A stretch of 64,000 nucleotides of DNA from Paenibacillus tengchongensis (GCF_008973665.1 NZ_WACP01000010.1:186001-250000), one strand, 5' to 3'; numbered from the stretch's first letter, positions 43,531 through 53,097 are shown. Translations and numbers: made by a program. The notes: a model not told the origin generated them from the sequence alone.

Positions 43531-45177
43531 ATGAATACAAAAATGTGGGTTACCGGCACGCTGCTTAGCTTGGGAGTGCTGTCGGGGGTATTACCTGCGA
43601 ATGCCGGCATGATTTCGGCTGCGGGGACGGCTGCGGAGACGGGTACAGTGGCAGCTATAGGAGGCACGGCAGCCGCCGGGACGGATTCAGCTTCAAGTGA
43701 AGCTTCGGCACCAACTCCGGCTGCCGCCGCTGCACAAGCCGTAAAGACTTCTTCCGCTTCAAGCATCACCGCCTTTGGCGCGGGCTGGCTGCTCAAGAAC
43801 GACGGCAGCTTCTGGATCTGGGATTATAACCAGTCGGTTCCGACACAGGTACCGGCCCTGACCGGCGCGGTCGCTTCCTATCCCGGGGGCTTTGCGGTTA
43901 TGAACGACGGCTCCATCAAGCACTGGTATAATGATTACTACACTCCTGCTATTACCGTGGAGCCGGTTAGCGGCATAAGCTCCATTGCGGATGTGCAGAT
44001 CTGGAACAACACAGTCGTCGCAGATACAGAAGGTGCGGTACATGTAATGGTCAGAACGGATGATCCCTACATTTCCGCCATACCGCCCGAGGACGAAGTG
44101 GTGTTCGTGCCACTTGAGGGCATTGACCATGTCACCGATATCGGCAGGTTTAGCGAAATCCGTTCGGATATGATCGATACCCGCAATACGTTTCTTAAGG
44201 ATGACGGCACGGTCTGGGTCGATGACGGTAAGCTGAAGACAATCGCCCCGATTGTCAATCTGCAGAACATCGTGCAGGTCGCCGAGAACTATGCCCTCGA
44301 CAAGGACGGTGCGGTCTGGACCTGGCCGGACAGCTATGCCTATGATCTTCCGGCAGGCGGAACCATCGCCACCAAGTTCTCTGCACTGCCTAGCATCAGG
44401 AGCATTAAGCATAATAAGAATTCTACGCTGGCGATTGACAGCCAGTCGCAGCTGTGGTTCTGGGGCGGCACCGTGACCGGCTATTCCGACGGCTGGGTCT
44501 ATGAGAATCATCCCGACCCTGTGCTGATTAAGAGCCTTGAGAACGTCAAGGACGCTTTTGTGGTGGAGCACTCACTTATAGTATGGACCAAGGACAACAA
44601 AGTGTATGAGACCACCATTGCCCGTGACAGCATGCCGTCCAATCCGGAGTTTACGCTGCTGGCTGCGGATGTGACCGCCATCCTGCCGGATGTCAGACAT
44701 ATGATTATGCAGAAGGGGGACGGCAGCCTCTGGGGCTGGGGCGTCAACAAGAACGCCGAGCTGGGGTACGGAGACTATGAGTTTATGCACGCTACACCGG
44801 TGCCGGTACAGAAGCCGATCGCCGTCTCGCTGAACGGGGAGAATGTGCCGCTCACGAGCGGGGTTATCACCCGCGGCGGGCAGAACTTCGTACCGCTGCG
44901 CTCCTTCTTTGACAAGCTGGGCGCCGAGATCGGCTTCGACGGCACCACAAAGCTGGCCACCGTCAAGCGCACCGATACAAGCCTGCCGGCGCTGTCGATC
45001 AGCGTGAACGCCAAGACGGGCGAGACCAGGCTGAACGGCCAGGCCGTGAAGCTGGAGAACACGCCGTTCACCGTGAATGGTGTGCTATACCTGCCGCTGC
45101 GCTTCATCAGCGAGAAGCTTGGGGCGACCGTGCAGTGGCTGCCGCAGGAGGAGCGGATCGCGGTCACGATGAAGTAG
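43531..45177 (+). CDS. Secreted RCC1-like propeller protein with copper-amine-oxidase N-terminal-type domain
   Basis: A 548-aa exported protein. The start ATG at 43531 is supported by GAGGAG six bases upstream and a signal peptide right after (MNTKMWVTGTLLSLGVLSGVL, cleavage near ANAG); the frame runs open 117 codons upstream inside the divergent kinase gene. An Ala-rich segment precedes repeated blades with the pattern D-G-[ST]-x-W-x-W (LLKNDGSFWIWD, FLKDDGTVWVDD, LDKDGAVWTWPD, GDGSLWGWGVN), typical of RCC1/alpha-tubulin-suppressor-like beta-propellers. The last about 110 residues are two half-repeats of the copper-amine-oxidase N-terminal-type domain (FVPLRSFFDKLGA, YLPLRFISEKLGA). Function unknown; an extracellular or wall-associated binding protein is likely. 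Confidence 0.82.
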   Translation: MNTKMWVTGTLLSLGVLSGVLPANAGMISAAGTAAETGTVAAIGGTAAAGTDSASSEASAPTPAAAAAQAVKTSSASSITAFGAGWLLKNDGSFWIWDYNQSVPTQVPALTGAVASYPGGFAVMNDGSIKHWYNDYYTPAITVEPVSGISSIADVQIWNNTVVADTEGAVHVMVRTDDPYISAIPPEDEVVFVPLEGIDHVTDIGRFSEIRSDMIDTRNTFLKDDGTVWVDDGKLKTIAPIVNLQNIVQVAENYALDKDGAVWTWPDSYAYDLPAGGTIATKFSALPSIRSIKHNKNSTLAIDSQSQLWFWGGTVTGYSDGWVYENHPDPVLIKSLENVKDAFVVEHSLIVWTKDNKVYETTIARDSMPSNPEFTLLAADVTAILPDVRHMIMQKGDGSLWGWGVNKNAELGYGDYEFMHATPVPVQKPIAVSLNGENVPLTSGVITRGGQNFVPLRSFFDKLGAEIGFDGTTKLATVKRTDTSLPALSISVNAKTGETRLNGQAVKLENTPFTVNGVLYLPLRFISEKLGATVQWLPQEERIAVTMK

Positions 45178-45308
45178 TCTCGCTGAAATAACCCCATATC
45201 TTCACCAGCGGCCCTGTTCTTCGGCCATTACGAAGGACAAGGTACACTTATCACTTTCCAGACGCGCCCACCCTGGGTACAGCTGGCCCAGGGCCTGCCA
45301 GGCACAGC

Positions 45309-45345
45309 AAAGCCCCGCCATCCCATCAGGGGATAGCGGGGCTTC
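45309..45345 (-). terminator. Terminator of the carboxynorspermidine genes
   Basis: AAGCCCCGC and GCGGGGCTT form the stem, with inner ATCCC/GGGAT and a small loop. Only a short T-run follows, so it could act in either direction between the convergent genes. Confidence 0.7.
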
Positions 45346-45362
45346 TCTATCAGCTCCGGCTG

Positions 45363-46508
45363 TTAAGACAGCCGGCCGCTGAAGTCATTGTATTCGAACT
45401 CGCGGATGACCTTCAGGCCCTCTTCTTCGTTGTAGGAAGCGATGGCTGGCAGGTTCACGCCGTTGAACATATGATTCTTGACCATGGAGTAATGCGCCAT
45501 GTCCAGGAAGATCAGCTTATCGCCGTATTTCAGCGGCTCCGGGAAGGAGTAATCGCCGATGATATCTCCGGCGAGGCAGGTCATGCCGCCGAGCCGGTAG
45601 GTGTGGGCGAATTCGCCGGGCTGGCCGGAGCCGATGATGTTCGGGCGGTAAGGCATCGCCAGTACGTCCGGCATATGGCATTCGGCCGACGTATCGAGGA
45701 TGGCGATGTCCATGCCGTTATGCATGGTATCGAGCACCGTCGCTACCAGGTAACCGGTGTTGAGCGCTACCGCTTCGCCCGGCTCCAGGTAAATCTCGAC
45801 GTTGTACGTTTCCTTCATATGAATAATGCAGGCAATCAGCTTCTCCAGGTCATAGTCGGCACGGGTAATATGATGGCCGCCGCCGAAGTTGAGCCATTTC
45901 ATACCATGCAGGTACTGGCCGAATTTCTCTTCCACAACCTTCAGCGTACGCTCCAGCGTATCCGAGTTCTGCTCACACATCGTATGGAAGTGCAGACCTT
46001 CGATGCCTTCCAGTTCATCCGGACGGAAGTTCGGCAGTGTCACGCCCATACGCGAGAAGTTGTAGCACGGATCGTACAGCGGCACTTCAATCTCGGAATA
46101 TTCCGGATTGACGCGGATGCCGCAGCTGATGGGCTTGCCGGCATTCTGCACCCGGTCCTTGAACCGGTTCCACTGGTCAAACGAGTTAAACACAATATGG
46201 TCCGTGTAGCCAAGCAGCTCGTCGAATTCACGGTCCATGTAGGCCGGCGCATAGACATGCACCTCTTTGCCCATTTCCTCAAAGCCGAGACGCGCTTCGA
46301 ACAGGGAGCTGGAAGTTACGCCATGCAGGTATTGTCCGACCAGCGGATACAAGGCGTGCATGGAGAACCCTTTTTGCGCGAGCAGAATCTTCGCCCCGCT
46401 CTTCTCCTGAACGTAGTTCAGCGTCTCCAGGTTCTTCTTCAGCAGCCGTTCGTCCACCAGATAGGCGGGCGAAGGCAGCTTGCTGATGTCGATATCGATG
46501 CCGTTCAT
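45363..46508 (-). CDS. nspC: Carboxynorspermidine/carboxyspermidine decarboxylase
   Basis: A 381-aa PLP enzyme of the alanine-racemase fold (fold III). It decarboxylates carboxynorspermidine or carboxyspermidine to the triamine, the last step of the alternative spermidine pathway. The PLP lysine is Lys46 in ILLAQKGFSMHALYP. HFHTMCEQN, WLNFGGGHHIT and LEPGEAV are the conserved motifs of the decarboxylase group; DTSAECHMPDVL holds the substrate/dimer cysteine-type motif. The start follows the stop of the dehydrogenase gene by nine bases with no good ribosome binding site of its own, suggesting translational coupling. Confidence 0.9.
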   Translation of the reverse strand: MNGIDIDISKLPSPAYLVDERLLKKNLETLNYVQEKSGAKILLAQKGFSMHALYPLVGQYLHGVTSSSLFEARLGFEEMGKEVHVYAPAYMDREFDELLGYTDHIVFNSFDQWNRFKDRVQNAGKPISCGIRVNPEYSEIEVPLYDPCYNFSRMGVTLPNFRPDELEGIEGLHFHTMCEQNSDTLERTLKVVEEKFGQYLHGMKWLNFGGGHHITRADYDLEKLIACIIHMKETYNVEIYLEPGEAVALNTGYLVATVLDTMHNGMDIAILDTSAECHMPDVLAMPYRPNIIGSGQPGEFAHTYRLGGMTCLAGDIIGDYSFPEPLKYGDKLIFLDMAHYSMVKNHMFNGVNLPAIASYNEEEGLKVIREFEYNDFSGRLS

Positions 46509-46517
46509 GGGCAGGCC

Positions 46518-47717
46518 CTAGTCGAGCAGCGTTGGCGAGAAATCTTCTTGCCAAGGCAGTCCGTGTTTGTTGAGTGCATCCATGAATGGGTCCGGATCGA
46601 ATTCTTCGACGTTGTATACGCCCGGCTTCTTCCAGATGCCTTTGATAATCAGCATAGCGCCGATCATTGCAGGAACGCCTGTGGTATAGGAGATGGCCTG
46701 GGAGCCGACTTCTCTATAGCATTCCTCATGATCGCATACATTGTAGACATAATAAGTCTTAGGCTGGCCGTCCTTCGTGCCCTGAATGATGCAGCCGATG
46801 TTCGTCTTGCCTTTGGTTCTAGGTCCAAGGGAAGCCGGGTCAGGCAGAATCGCCTTCAGGAACTGCAAAGGAATAATCTCCTTGCCTTCGTACATAATCG
46901 GCTCGATCGAAGTCATGCCGACATTCTCCAGCACCTTCAGGTGAGTCAGGTAGTTCTGCGAGAAGGTCATCCAGAAGCGGATTTTCTTTACGCCTTTAAT
47001 ATTCTTGGCCAGGGATTCCAGCTCTTCATGATACAGCAGGTAAATGTCCTTCGGACCGATCTCCGGGAGATCGTAGACCTTCTTCTCGGACAGCGGCGCA
47101 GTCTCAACCCATTCACCGTTCTCGAAGTAGCGTCCGTTGGCGGTAATTTCGCGGATATTAATCTCAGGATTGAAGTTGGTTGCGAACGGGTAACCATGAT
47201 CACCGGCGTTGGCGTCAACAATGTCAATCGTGTGGATTTCGTCAAAATAATGCTTCTGCGCATAAGCGGTGAACACACCGGTCACACCTGGGTCAAACCC
47301 GCTGCCGAGCAGCGCAGTGATTCCGGCCTTCTCGAATCTTTCCTTGTAAGCCCACTGCCAGGAATATTCAAACTTCGCCGTATCCTGCGGTTCGTAGTTG
47401 GCGGTATCCACGTAGTGCACTCCCGTTGCCAGGCAAGCGTCCATAATGGTCAGGTCCTGATATGGGAGAGCGACATTAATCACGACATCCGGCTGGAAGC
47501 TCTTGATCAGTTCAATTACCTCGTCCGTATTATCCGCATCGAGCTGAGCAGTAGAAATCTTCGTTTGGCCGCCGGCCAATTTATCTTTCAGAGCCTCGCA
47601 TTTCGCCAAGGTGCGGCTTGCAATGCAAATCTCTTCAAATACATCCGGGTTCTGGCAGCACTTGTGCACAACAACACTAGCTACACCGCCAGCGCCAATA
47701 ATTAACGCTTTTCCCAA
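46518..47717 (-). CDS. Carboxynorspermidine/carboxyspermidine synthase (saccharopine dehydrogenase-like)
   Basis: A 399-aa NAD(P)-dependent reductase. The Rossmann signature is ALIIGAGGVASVVVHKC at the N-terminus; VVINVALPYQDLTIMDACL and GFDPGVTGVF are characteristic of the saccharopine-dehydrogenase-like carboxynorspermidine synthases. These condense aspartate semialdehyde with putrescine or diaminopropane. The next gene is the matching decarboxylase, so the pair gives a complete alternative spermidine route from aspartate semialdehyde and a diamine. The start is TTG with AGGGGGT upstream. Confidence 0.9.
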   Translation of the reverse strand: MGKALIIGAGGVASVVVHKCCQNPDVFEEICIASRTLAKCEALKDKLAGGQTKISTAQLDADNTDEVIELIKSFQPDVVINVALPYQDLTIMDACLATGVHYVDTANYEPQDTAKFEYSWQWAYKERFEKAGITALLGSGFDPGVTGVFTAYAQKHYFDEIHTIDIVDANAGDHGYPFATNFNPEINIREITANGRYFENGEWVETAPLSEKKVYDLPEIGPKDIYLLYHEELESLAKNIKGVKKIRFWMTFSQNYLTHLKVLENVGMTSIEPIMYEGKEIIPLQFLKAILPDPASLGPRTKGKTNIGCIIQGTKDGQPKTYYVYNVCDHEECYREVGSQAISYTTGVPAMIGAMLIIKGIWKKPGVYNVEEFDPDPFMDALNKHGLPWQEDFSPTLLD

Positions 47718-48333
47718 AATTGATAACCCCCTAAGTTAAGAAATCCGTCGTACAGAACGGGGTCCAGGCAAGACATGCCAATTCCGCCCTGCAAAAATCA
47801 ACAAGGCTGATTATACAGCCTGCTTCGCAATAAATCAATAAAAACCGACAAAAATTGCTGACGAGACTGTAAAATCTGCAATTTTTCCGCTTCATACTCT
47901 TGAACCCACGGAAATGCACTGGAATGCTCCGTTTTCCTCCGCTTTCTCCGAATAGTTTCCGGCGGCTGAGCAGACGGGCAGCAGAAGATTCCGCATTTTT
48001 GGACAACTAGACAATTGTAACACAAGCGAAACCGGCTTCCTACTAAATTATTTCACAGAGCACACGGCTGCAAGGCGTTTGCCCGTCTTTCGCCTGAAAG
48101 GCTCTGCTACCACCCTTTACCCGTTCAGGCAGATCTCAATCGTTCTCATGTGATTAGGTTGTCCCGTTTCCCCGGCAATCATCAGCTGGAGCACACGCTT
48201 TTTTATACATGATGGCTTGCCGGTCTATAGCTTTAGTAAGCAGGGAGGGTGCGGCCGATAGATGAGTGTAAAAGTATAGGTATTTTCTTCCTCCAATTTC
48301 AGTTGGAAGTCCAATTCCAGCAATATAAATCAG
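47718..48333. other. Gene-free spacer upstream of the polyamine genes
   Basis: Short open frames here have no ribosome binding site or recognisable motif. The region holds the presumed minus-strand promoter of the polyamine operon and the terminator of the esterase gene at its right end. Nothing else was seen. Confidence 0.5.
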
Positions 48334-48370
48334 AAAAAGCCTCCGGCTGCCAAAAACGGCGCCAAAGGCC
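48334..48370 (-). terminator. Terminator of the siderophore esterase gene
   Basis: GCCTTTGGC and GCCGGAGGC pair with two G-T wobbles, followed by TTTTT on the minus strand, just after the stop codon. Confidence 0.65.
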
Positions 48371-48382
48371 CTCGATCGTTCG

Positions 48383-49129
48383 TTATGATGTCGCCTGTCC
48401 GAACAGCCACAGCAGCGCCCGCGGAAAATGCAGGCTGAAGAACACCGTATCATGCGTGCCTTCCGGATGGGTCTCAAACAGCAGCTTATCGTCTCCAAAC
48501 CCTTGCTCCAGCAGCAACGCACGGGCCTTGCGGGTATTGGGGACCATTTCCTTCTGTACATTCGTCTTATAGCAGCCCTCCAGCTCGCCGACATACATGT
48601 AGATCCGTCGCTCCCGCTCCGGCAGGATATGGCTGCCCATATATTCGAGAACTCCCTCGTACCAAAAGGATGCGGACAGCAGCCCTTGCCGTCCGAACAC
48701 CCCCGGATACAGATACCCGGCGTGCAGGGCAACCAGCCCGCCGAGTGAACCGCCGATGATCGCCGTATGCTCCGCACCGGGGAGTGTATCATAGCGCCGG
48801 TCTATCGCGGGCTTCAGCGTAAGCGCCAGCTCCTGCACATAATCCGCGCCTCTCCCGCCGAAGCCGGGAGCCCCCGGACGCAGCGGGGGAGCCGGCCAAG
48901 GCGTGTATTCATGATTGCGCTCCTGCGGGCATACGCCGACCATGATCAGCTCCGGCAGCCGCTGTGACAGAAACAGATGCTCCAAGTAATTGAAGGTGTC
49001 CTTCATCATATCGCCGTCATCCTGCAGGTATACTACCGGATACCGCATGCCTGCCTTTCCATAGGAAGGCGGCGTATAAACGGTAATACTCCGTCCCGAT
49101 ATCTCTTCCCGCTTCATTCTCCCGTTCAT
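48383..49129 (-). CDS. Fes/BesA-like ferri-siderophore esterase (alpha/beta hydrolase)
   Basis: A 248-aa esterase-D-type alpha/beta hydrolase. YPVVYLQDDGDMM is the first strand/oxyanion region, IIGGSLGGLVAL the nucleophile elbow (Ser in GGSLGG), and a late HPEGTHD supplies the catalytic histidine. Enterochelin and bacillibactin esterases of this family cut trilactone siderophores to release iron. The start at 49129 is preferred: AGGTAGAGG precedes it, and earlier in-frame starts would overlap the permease. It follows the two FecCD permeases and is probably co-transcribed with them. Cytoplasmic, as no signal peptide is seen. Confidence 0.8.
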   Translation of the reverse strand: MNGRMKREEISGRSITVYTPPSYGKAGMRYPVVYLQDDGDMMKDTFNYLEHLFLSQRLPELIMVGVCPQERNHEYTPWPAPPLRPGAPGFGGRGADYVQELALTLKPAIDRRYDTLPGAEHTAIIGGSLGGLVALHAGYLYPGVFGRQGLLSASFWYEGVLEYMGSHILPERERRIYMYVGELEGCYKTNVQKEMVPNTRKARALLLEQGFGDDKLLFETHPEGTHDTVFFSLHFPRALLWLFGQATS

Positions 49130-49176
49130 CGCCTCTACCTTTCTTCCTTCCCTTATGCTCTGACTACTAAGATGCA

Positions 49177-50220
49177 TTATCTGGCCCGCGTGCGCAGCAG
49201 CAGCCAGATGAAGTAAGGCACCCCGATAATGGAGAGCACGATGCCGACAGCCAGCTCGACCGGTGCAAACACCGTTTTGCCGATAAAATCGGCGACGACT
49301 ACCATCAGCATCCCGATGACGCCGCATAACGGAACGATGTATTTATAGGCGTTCCCGATCAGCCGCCGCGCAATATGCGGCGCGATCAGCCCGACAAAGC
49401 CGATGCTGCCGGAGACCGACACGCAGGCGCTGATGAGGCCGACGCAGCAGAGCAGCAGAATCTGCCGCTCCCGGCCCACGTTGACGCCCACTCCTTTGAC
49501 ACTGGTCTCATGCAATTGCAGCAGATCCAGCACGGCGGCGCGCCGCCAGACCAGCGGCGTGAGGATCAGGAGCCACGGGAGCGTGGAGAGTATCTGCTGC
49601 CAGGTGGCGTTGTACACGCTGCCGGACAGCCAGACGGTGGCCATCTCGAAGTTCTGCGGGTCCATCTTCAGTGACACATACAGTGTGACCGCACCGAAGC
49701 CGGAGCCAAGGGCGATCCCCACCAGAATTAGCTGCTGGGGATGAAATTCACCCTGATGGCGGGCGAACAGGTACAGCAGAACCACGGCGGCCAGGCCGCC
49801 CATGAAGCCCAGCAGCGGCATCGACAGCACCTGGACCCAGCCGGGAGCTTCCATCGACCCGGCTGCGAAGAACATAAAGATCACAACGAACGCTCCGGCG
49901 GCGGCATGAATGCCAAGGATGCCGGGGTCCGCCAGCGTATTGCGGGTGATGCCCTGGAGTACGGCCCCGGCAATGCCGAGGCCGAAGCCCACCAGCGCGC
50001 CTAACACGATGCGCGGCAGCCGGAAATCGAAGATCACCAGATCGTAGTCCTCTACCGGATCGATGCGCAGCAGCGTGCGGACGACATCCTTGGCAGAAAT
50101 GTCAAAGGTGCCGTTCGTTAAGCTGATGTACATGCCGCATAGCGTCAGGCCGCAGATCACCAGAAACAGCATCCAGAAACGCGGCGCCTTGGACGGCGGC
50201 GACAACGGATGTTTATTCAT
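49177..50220 (-). CDS. Iron-siderophore ABC transporter permease (FecCD family, second subunit)
   Basis: A 347-aa polytopic membrane permease of the BtuC/FecCD family. The conserved segment GSIGFVGLIAPHIARRL and the N-terminal RLPRIVLGALVGFGLGIAG are present, with about nine to ten hydrophobic helices. The ATG overlaps the TGA of the first permease gene by four bases. The two permeases would form the heterodimeric channel. No ATPase or substrate-binding lipoprotein gene lies next to them. Confidence 0.92.
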   Translation of the reverse strand: MNKHPLSPPSKAPRFWMLFLVICGLTLCGMYISLTNGTFDISAKDVVRTLLRIDPVEDYDLVIFDFRLPRIVLGALVGFGLGIAGAVLQGITRNTLADPGILGIHAAAGAFVVIFMFFAAGSMEAPGWVQVLSMPLLGFMGGLAAVVLLYLFARHQGEFHPQQLILVGIALGSGFGAVTLYVSLKMDPQNFEMATVWLSGSVYNATWQQILSTLPWLLILTPLVWRRAAVLDLLQLHETSVKGVGVNVGRERQILLLCCVGLISACVSVSGSIGFVGLIAPHIARRLIGNAYKYIVPLCGVIGMLMVVVADFIGKTVFAPVELAVGIVLSIIGVPYFIWLLLRTRAR

Positions 50221-51230
50221 GCCTTACCGCCTCCTCTCGTCTTGACTAAATAGAGGAAGAACGGCACGCCGAAGATCGCGGTGACGACGCCGACCGGCGT
50301 CTCGAACGGATAATTGATGAACCGGCTGATCAGGTCGCAGGCCGCAAGGAACAACGCCCCGAAGAAGGCGGCGAACGGAATGATCCTGCGGTAGTCCTGT
50401 CCGATCAGAAACCGCGTGATATGCGGGATGATCAGGCCGACGAACGCAATTTTGCCGGCGATGGCGACGGAGATGCCCGTGAGAATGACCACACTCAGCA
50501 TGGTTAGCCCCTTCACCAGCGGCACCTTCAGCCCGAGACCCGTGGCGGTCTCTTCGCCCAGCGACAGCATCGTCACCGGCCGGGACATCAGCAGGCCCAG
50601 CGTGAGTCCGGCGACCGCGAACGGAATCGCCAGCTTAATAATCTCAGGGTCCATCGCATGCAGTCTGGCGTTATACCAGTAACTGATATTCTGTGACACC
50701 TGGAAATAGGCCGACAGCGCCTGGGAGACCCCGCCGAGGAATGTGCCGATAATGGTCCCGAGGATCGCCAGCGTCAAGGGCGAGGTGCCTCCGGGGAGCA
50801 GCTTAGCTGTTCCAAAGACCAGCACAGCTCCCAGCAGGGAGCCAAGCAGCGAGTACCCGATCATCGACATGGACGAGGCTCCGGGCATGAACACCATGCA
50901 CAGCGTAACGGCGAACACCGAACCGTCGCTGATGCCCATAATCGAAGGCGACGCCAGGTAGTTGCGGGTCATCCCCTGCATCAGCGCGCCGGACACGGCG
51001 AGGAATGCGCCAATCAGGAGTGCTCCCGCCACCCGCGGAATCCGTGAAGTTCTTATGATGATATGGTCGATGTTCTCCGGATCGGGCTGAAAGATGGCAT
51101 TCCAGACCGTGGAGTATGTAATATCTTTGGAGCCGTACAGTATGGACAAGACGAATACAACAACGATTAGGGCGATTCCCGCCAGCAGCAGGAGCGCCGT
51201 TCTGGCTTGCAGGTTGACTTTCATATCCAC
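50217..51230 (-). CDS. Iron-siderophore ABC transporter permease (FecCD family, first subunit)
   Basis: A 337-aa FecCD-family permease. Hallmarks are RIPRVAGALLIGAFLAVSGALMQG near residues 65-90 and the coupling region GKIAFVGLIIPHITRFL near 250. About nine to ten membrane helices are visible. The start is GTG (51230) or the in-frame ATG two codons later; the ribosome binding site is weak. A Fur-box-like site lies about 85 bp upstream, between this gene and the Btr-like regulator, so iron-dependent repression is likely. Confidence 0.92.
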   Translation of the reverse strand: MDMKVNLQARTALLLLAGIALIVVVFVLSILYGSKDITYSTVWNAIFQPDPENIDHIIIRTSRIPRVAGALLIGAFLAVSGALMQGMTRNYLASPSIMGISDGSVFAVTLCMVFMPGASSMSMIGYSLLGSLLGAVLVFGTAKLLPGGTSPLTLAILGTIIGTFLGGVSQALSAYFQVSQNISYWYNARLHAMDPEIIKLAIPFAVAGLTLGLLMSRPVTMLSLGEETATGLGLKVPLVKGLTMLSVVILTGISVAIAGKIAFVGLIIPHITRFLIGQDYRRIIPFAAFFGALFLAACDLISRFINYPFETPVGVVTAIFGVPFFLYLVKTRGGGKA

Positions 51231-51311
51231 TGCTTCTTTTCCGGTCTGTTCATGATTACTGCAGCTCCCTTTCTATACCGTCAATGATTGGCTGCTAATC
51301 GCCGCAATCAG

Positions 51312-51326
51312 TGAAAATCATTCTCA
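51312..51326. promoter_or_regulatory. Fur-box-like site before the permease genes
   Basis: TGAAAATCATTCTCA matches the 7-1-7 Fur consensus TGATAATNATTATCA at 12 of 14 defined positions. The position upstream of iron-siderophore permease genes supports the assignment. Confidence 0.75.
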
Positions 51327-51380
51327 TTTACGAGTATAGTGAAGGGTAAAGCCCGCTTCCATGGACAAAAGACGGAAGAT

Positions 51381-53024
51381 CTATGGACGATCGGCAGCAA
51401 GCAGCTGCAGCGTCTGCCGCAGCATCCGCAGCTGCGCGTAGGCGGAATGCTCCCGCCACGGGTCTGAGCTGAGGAGATGCACCCGGTGCCGCTGCACCGC
51501 AGGAATCTGCATCCAGGCGGGATCGTTCTCCAGCCGCGCCCACTCCGCCAGCGTGTCGCTCTCTCTGCGGATCAGCATCAGCAGATGATCGGCGGACAAG
51601 GCAGCGAGCTCTGCAGGCGTGACCGGAATATCATAGGTTCCCGAGCCGCTTCGGTATGCCGGTGTTAGCTTCAGCTCCCCGTACAGCAGGCCCGCCATTC
51701 CATGGTTGCAGTGCAAGTAAAGCTGGCGGCCCAGCATCCGCACGACGACCACCGCTTCTCCGGCAAGACGGCTGTGCAGCCGTTCCCGGCCCGCGGCGAT
51801 CTCACGGTCATAGTGCTCCAGCCACTGATCGGCCTGCCAGCGCTCGCCGAGCACTTCGGCCAGACGCATAAACTGCCCCCGCCAGTCCCCGCCGGCCTCG
51901 CCGCAGTAATACACAGGAGCCAATTCCTCCAGGGCCGACCGTTCCTCCGCCTCCAGCTCATCGCCGGCGATCAGCAGATCGGCCGGGACCCGGCGGAGCA
52001 GCTCGATGTTGGCCTCCCACTCCTGATTGTTGCGGTAGGCGCTGATATGCAGCGGTATGTCGTTGCGGTACTTCCGGTAATAATATTCCGTCCATTTGGG
52101 ATGCAGCGCGGCAGCATAAGGCATGAGGTTCAGCGGCAGCAGCTGGCCCAGCACCGCCGGCGTATAGGCGACCAGCTTGCGGCTCCGGCGCTTCATATAG
52201 ACGGCCGGCGCCACGCCGATGGTCTTCTTGAACTTGCGGCTGAAATAGAACTCATCGGCAAAGCCCACCCGGTGGGCGATATCCTTGAGCTTGCTGCCCT
52301 GCTCCGCCATCAGCCGCTTGGCTTCCGCAAGCCGCAGCTCGGCAATGTAATCGACTGCGCTTTTGCCGTATTTTTTCTTGAACAGGTCCAGGAAATATTT
52401 CGGGCTCAGCCCGGCAGCCTGCGCCATCTCCCGGGTCGTAATAGGCTCCATATAATGCGCTTCTATATATTCCTTAGCCTGATCCAGCGCGGTTCCGGTA
52501 TTCCGGGGCTGACGGCGGCTGTTTACGTGGATGGCATACAGCAGCTCCTGAAAATCAATCTGCGCCCGGAAGCTGATGCGCTGGCTGTCATCACCCGAGA
52601 GCTTAAACACCTCGCCGTAGATTGCCGAAATCTGCTTGGCCGGGAATACGGACAGCAGCGTATCCGGCGGGAACAGTGCCGCATCCTTCACGGGATAATA
52701 GCCCCCGCCCTCCTCTCTTGCGGCGAATACCTCAAAATAAAAAATCGACATATCCAGCCCGCTGGCCGGCGCAGCCGTTCCAATCGTCTGCTCCGGCATG
52801 CACAGGTACACAGAGCCGGGAGACAGCTCATGCTGCCGGTTGTCCACAATCAACCGGACCTCACCGCCCGCCACCAGAATCAGCGCATAACAGAAGTTAA
52901 GCTGCTGCGGCAGCCGTACCCCCTCTTCGCCCTTAAGCACCTGGACCGACAATAACCTGAAGGAGAGCCGTTCCCACTGCTGCAGCCGGCGCTCCGTCTC
53001 CATAGCCGTTAGCACTTGTTCCAT
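51381..53024 (-). CDS. Btr-like AraC regulator fused to a siderophore-binding domain
   Basis: A 547-aa transcription regulator. The N-terminal part (about 20-150) looks like a cupin-type domain. An AraC/XylS double helix-turn-helix follows (about 185-285): ITTREMAQAAGLSPKYFLDLFKK and LKDIAHRVGFADEFYFSRKFK. The C-terminal 250 residues resemble a periplasmic ferri-siderophore-binding protein (DLLIAGDELEAEE, LTPAYRSGSGTYDIP). This cupin-HTH-binding-protein design is that of Bacillus subtilis Btr, which senses ferri-bacillibactin and activates the uptake genes. A Fur-box-like site lies about 50 bp upstream. A recognisable ribosome binding site is weak. Confidence 0.88.
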   Translation of the reverse strand: MEQVLTAMETERRLQQWERLSFRLLSVQVLKGEEGVRLPQQLNFCYALILVAGGEVRLIVDNRQHELSPGSVYLCMPEQTIGTAAPASGLDMSIFYFEVFAAREEGGGYYPVKDAALFPPDTLLSVFPAKQISAIYGEVFKLSGDDSQRISFRAQIDFQELLYAIHVNSRRQPRNTGTALDQAKEYIEAHYMEPITTREMAQAAGLSPKYFLDLFKKKYGKSAVDYIAELRLAEAKRLMAEQGSKLKDIAHRVGFADEFYFSRKFKKTIGVAPAVYMKRRSRKLVAYTPAVLGQLLPLNLMPYAAALHPKWTEYYYRKYRNDIPLHISAYRNNQEWEANIELLRRVPADLLIAGDELEAEERSALEELAPVYYCGEAGGDWRGQFMRLAEVLGERWQADQWLEHYDREIAAGRERLHSRLAGEAVVVVRMLGRQLYLHCNHGMAGLLYGELKLTPAYRSGSGTYDIPVTPAELAALSADHLLMLIRRESDTLAEWARLENDPAWMQIPAVQRHRVHLLSSDPWREHSAYAQLRMLRQTLQLLAADRP

Positions 53025-53074
53025 TACCTGATAACACCACCATCACTGAACTGACCTCTTTTCATCAGTATAAT

Positions 53075-53089
53075 TGATAACGGTTCTCA
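53075..53089. promoter_or_regulatory. Fur-box-like site before the Btr-like gene
   Basis: TGATAACGGTTCTCA resembles the Fur consensus (11 of 14 defined positions) and has TTGAGAACCG-type half-sites on the minus strand. It lies upstream of the regulator gene, consistent with iron-controlled expression. Confidence 0.55.
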
Positions 53090-53097
53090 ATGACAAT

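Noticed and set aside
45471..47705. 744-codon plus-strand frame opposite the polyamine genes
   Set aside because: The minus strand carries two recognisable enzymes in an operon. The plus-strand translation has no motif and is a GC-rich codon shadow.
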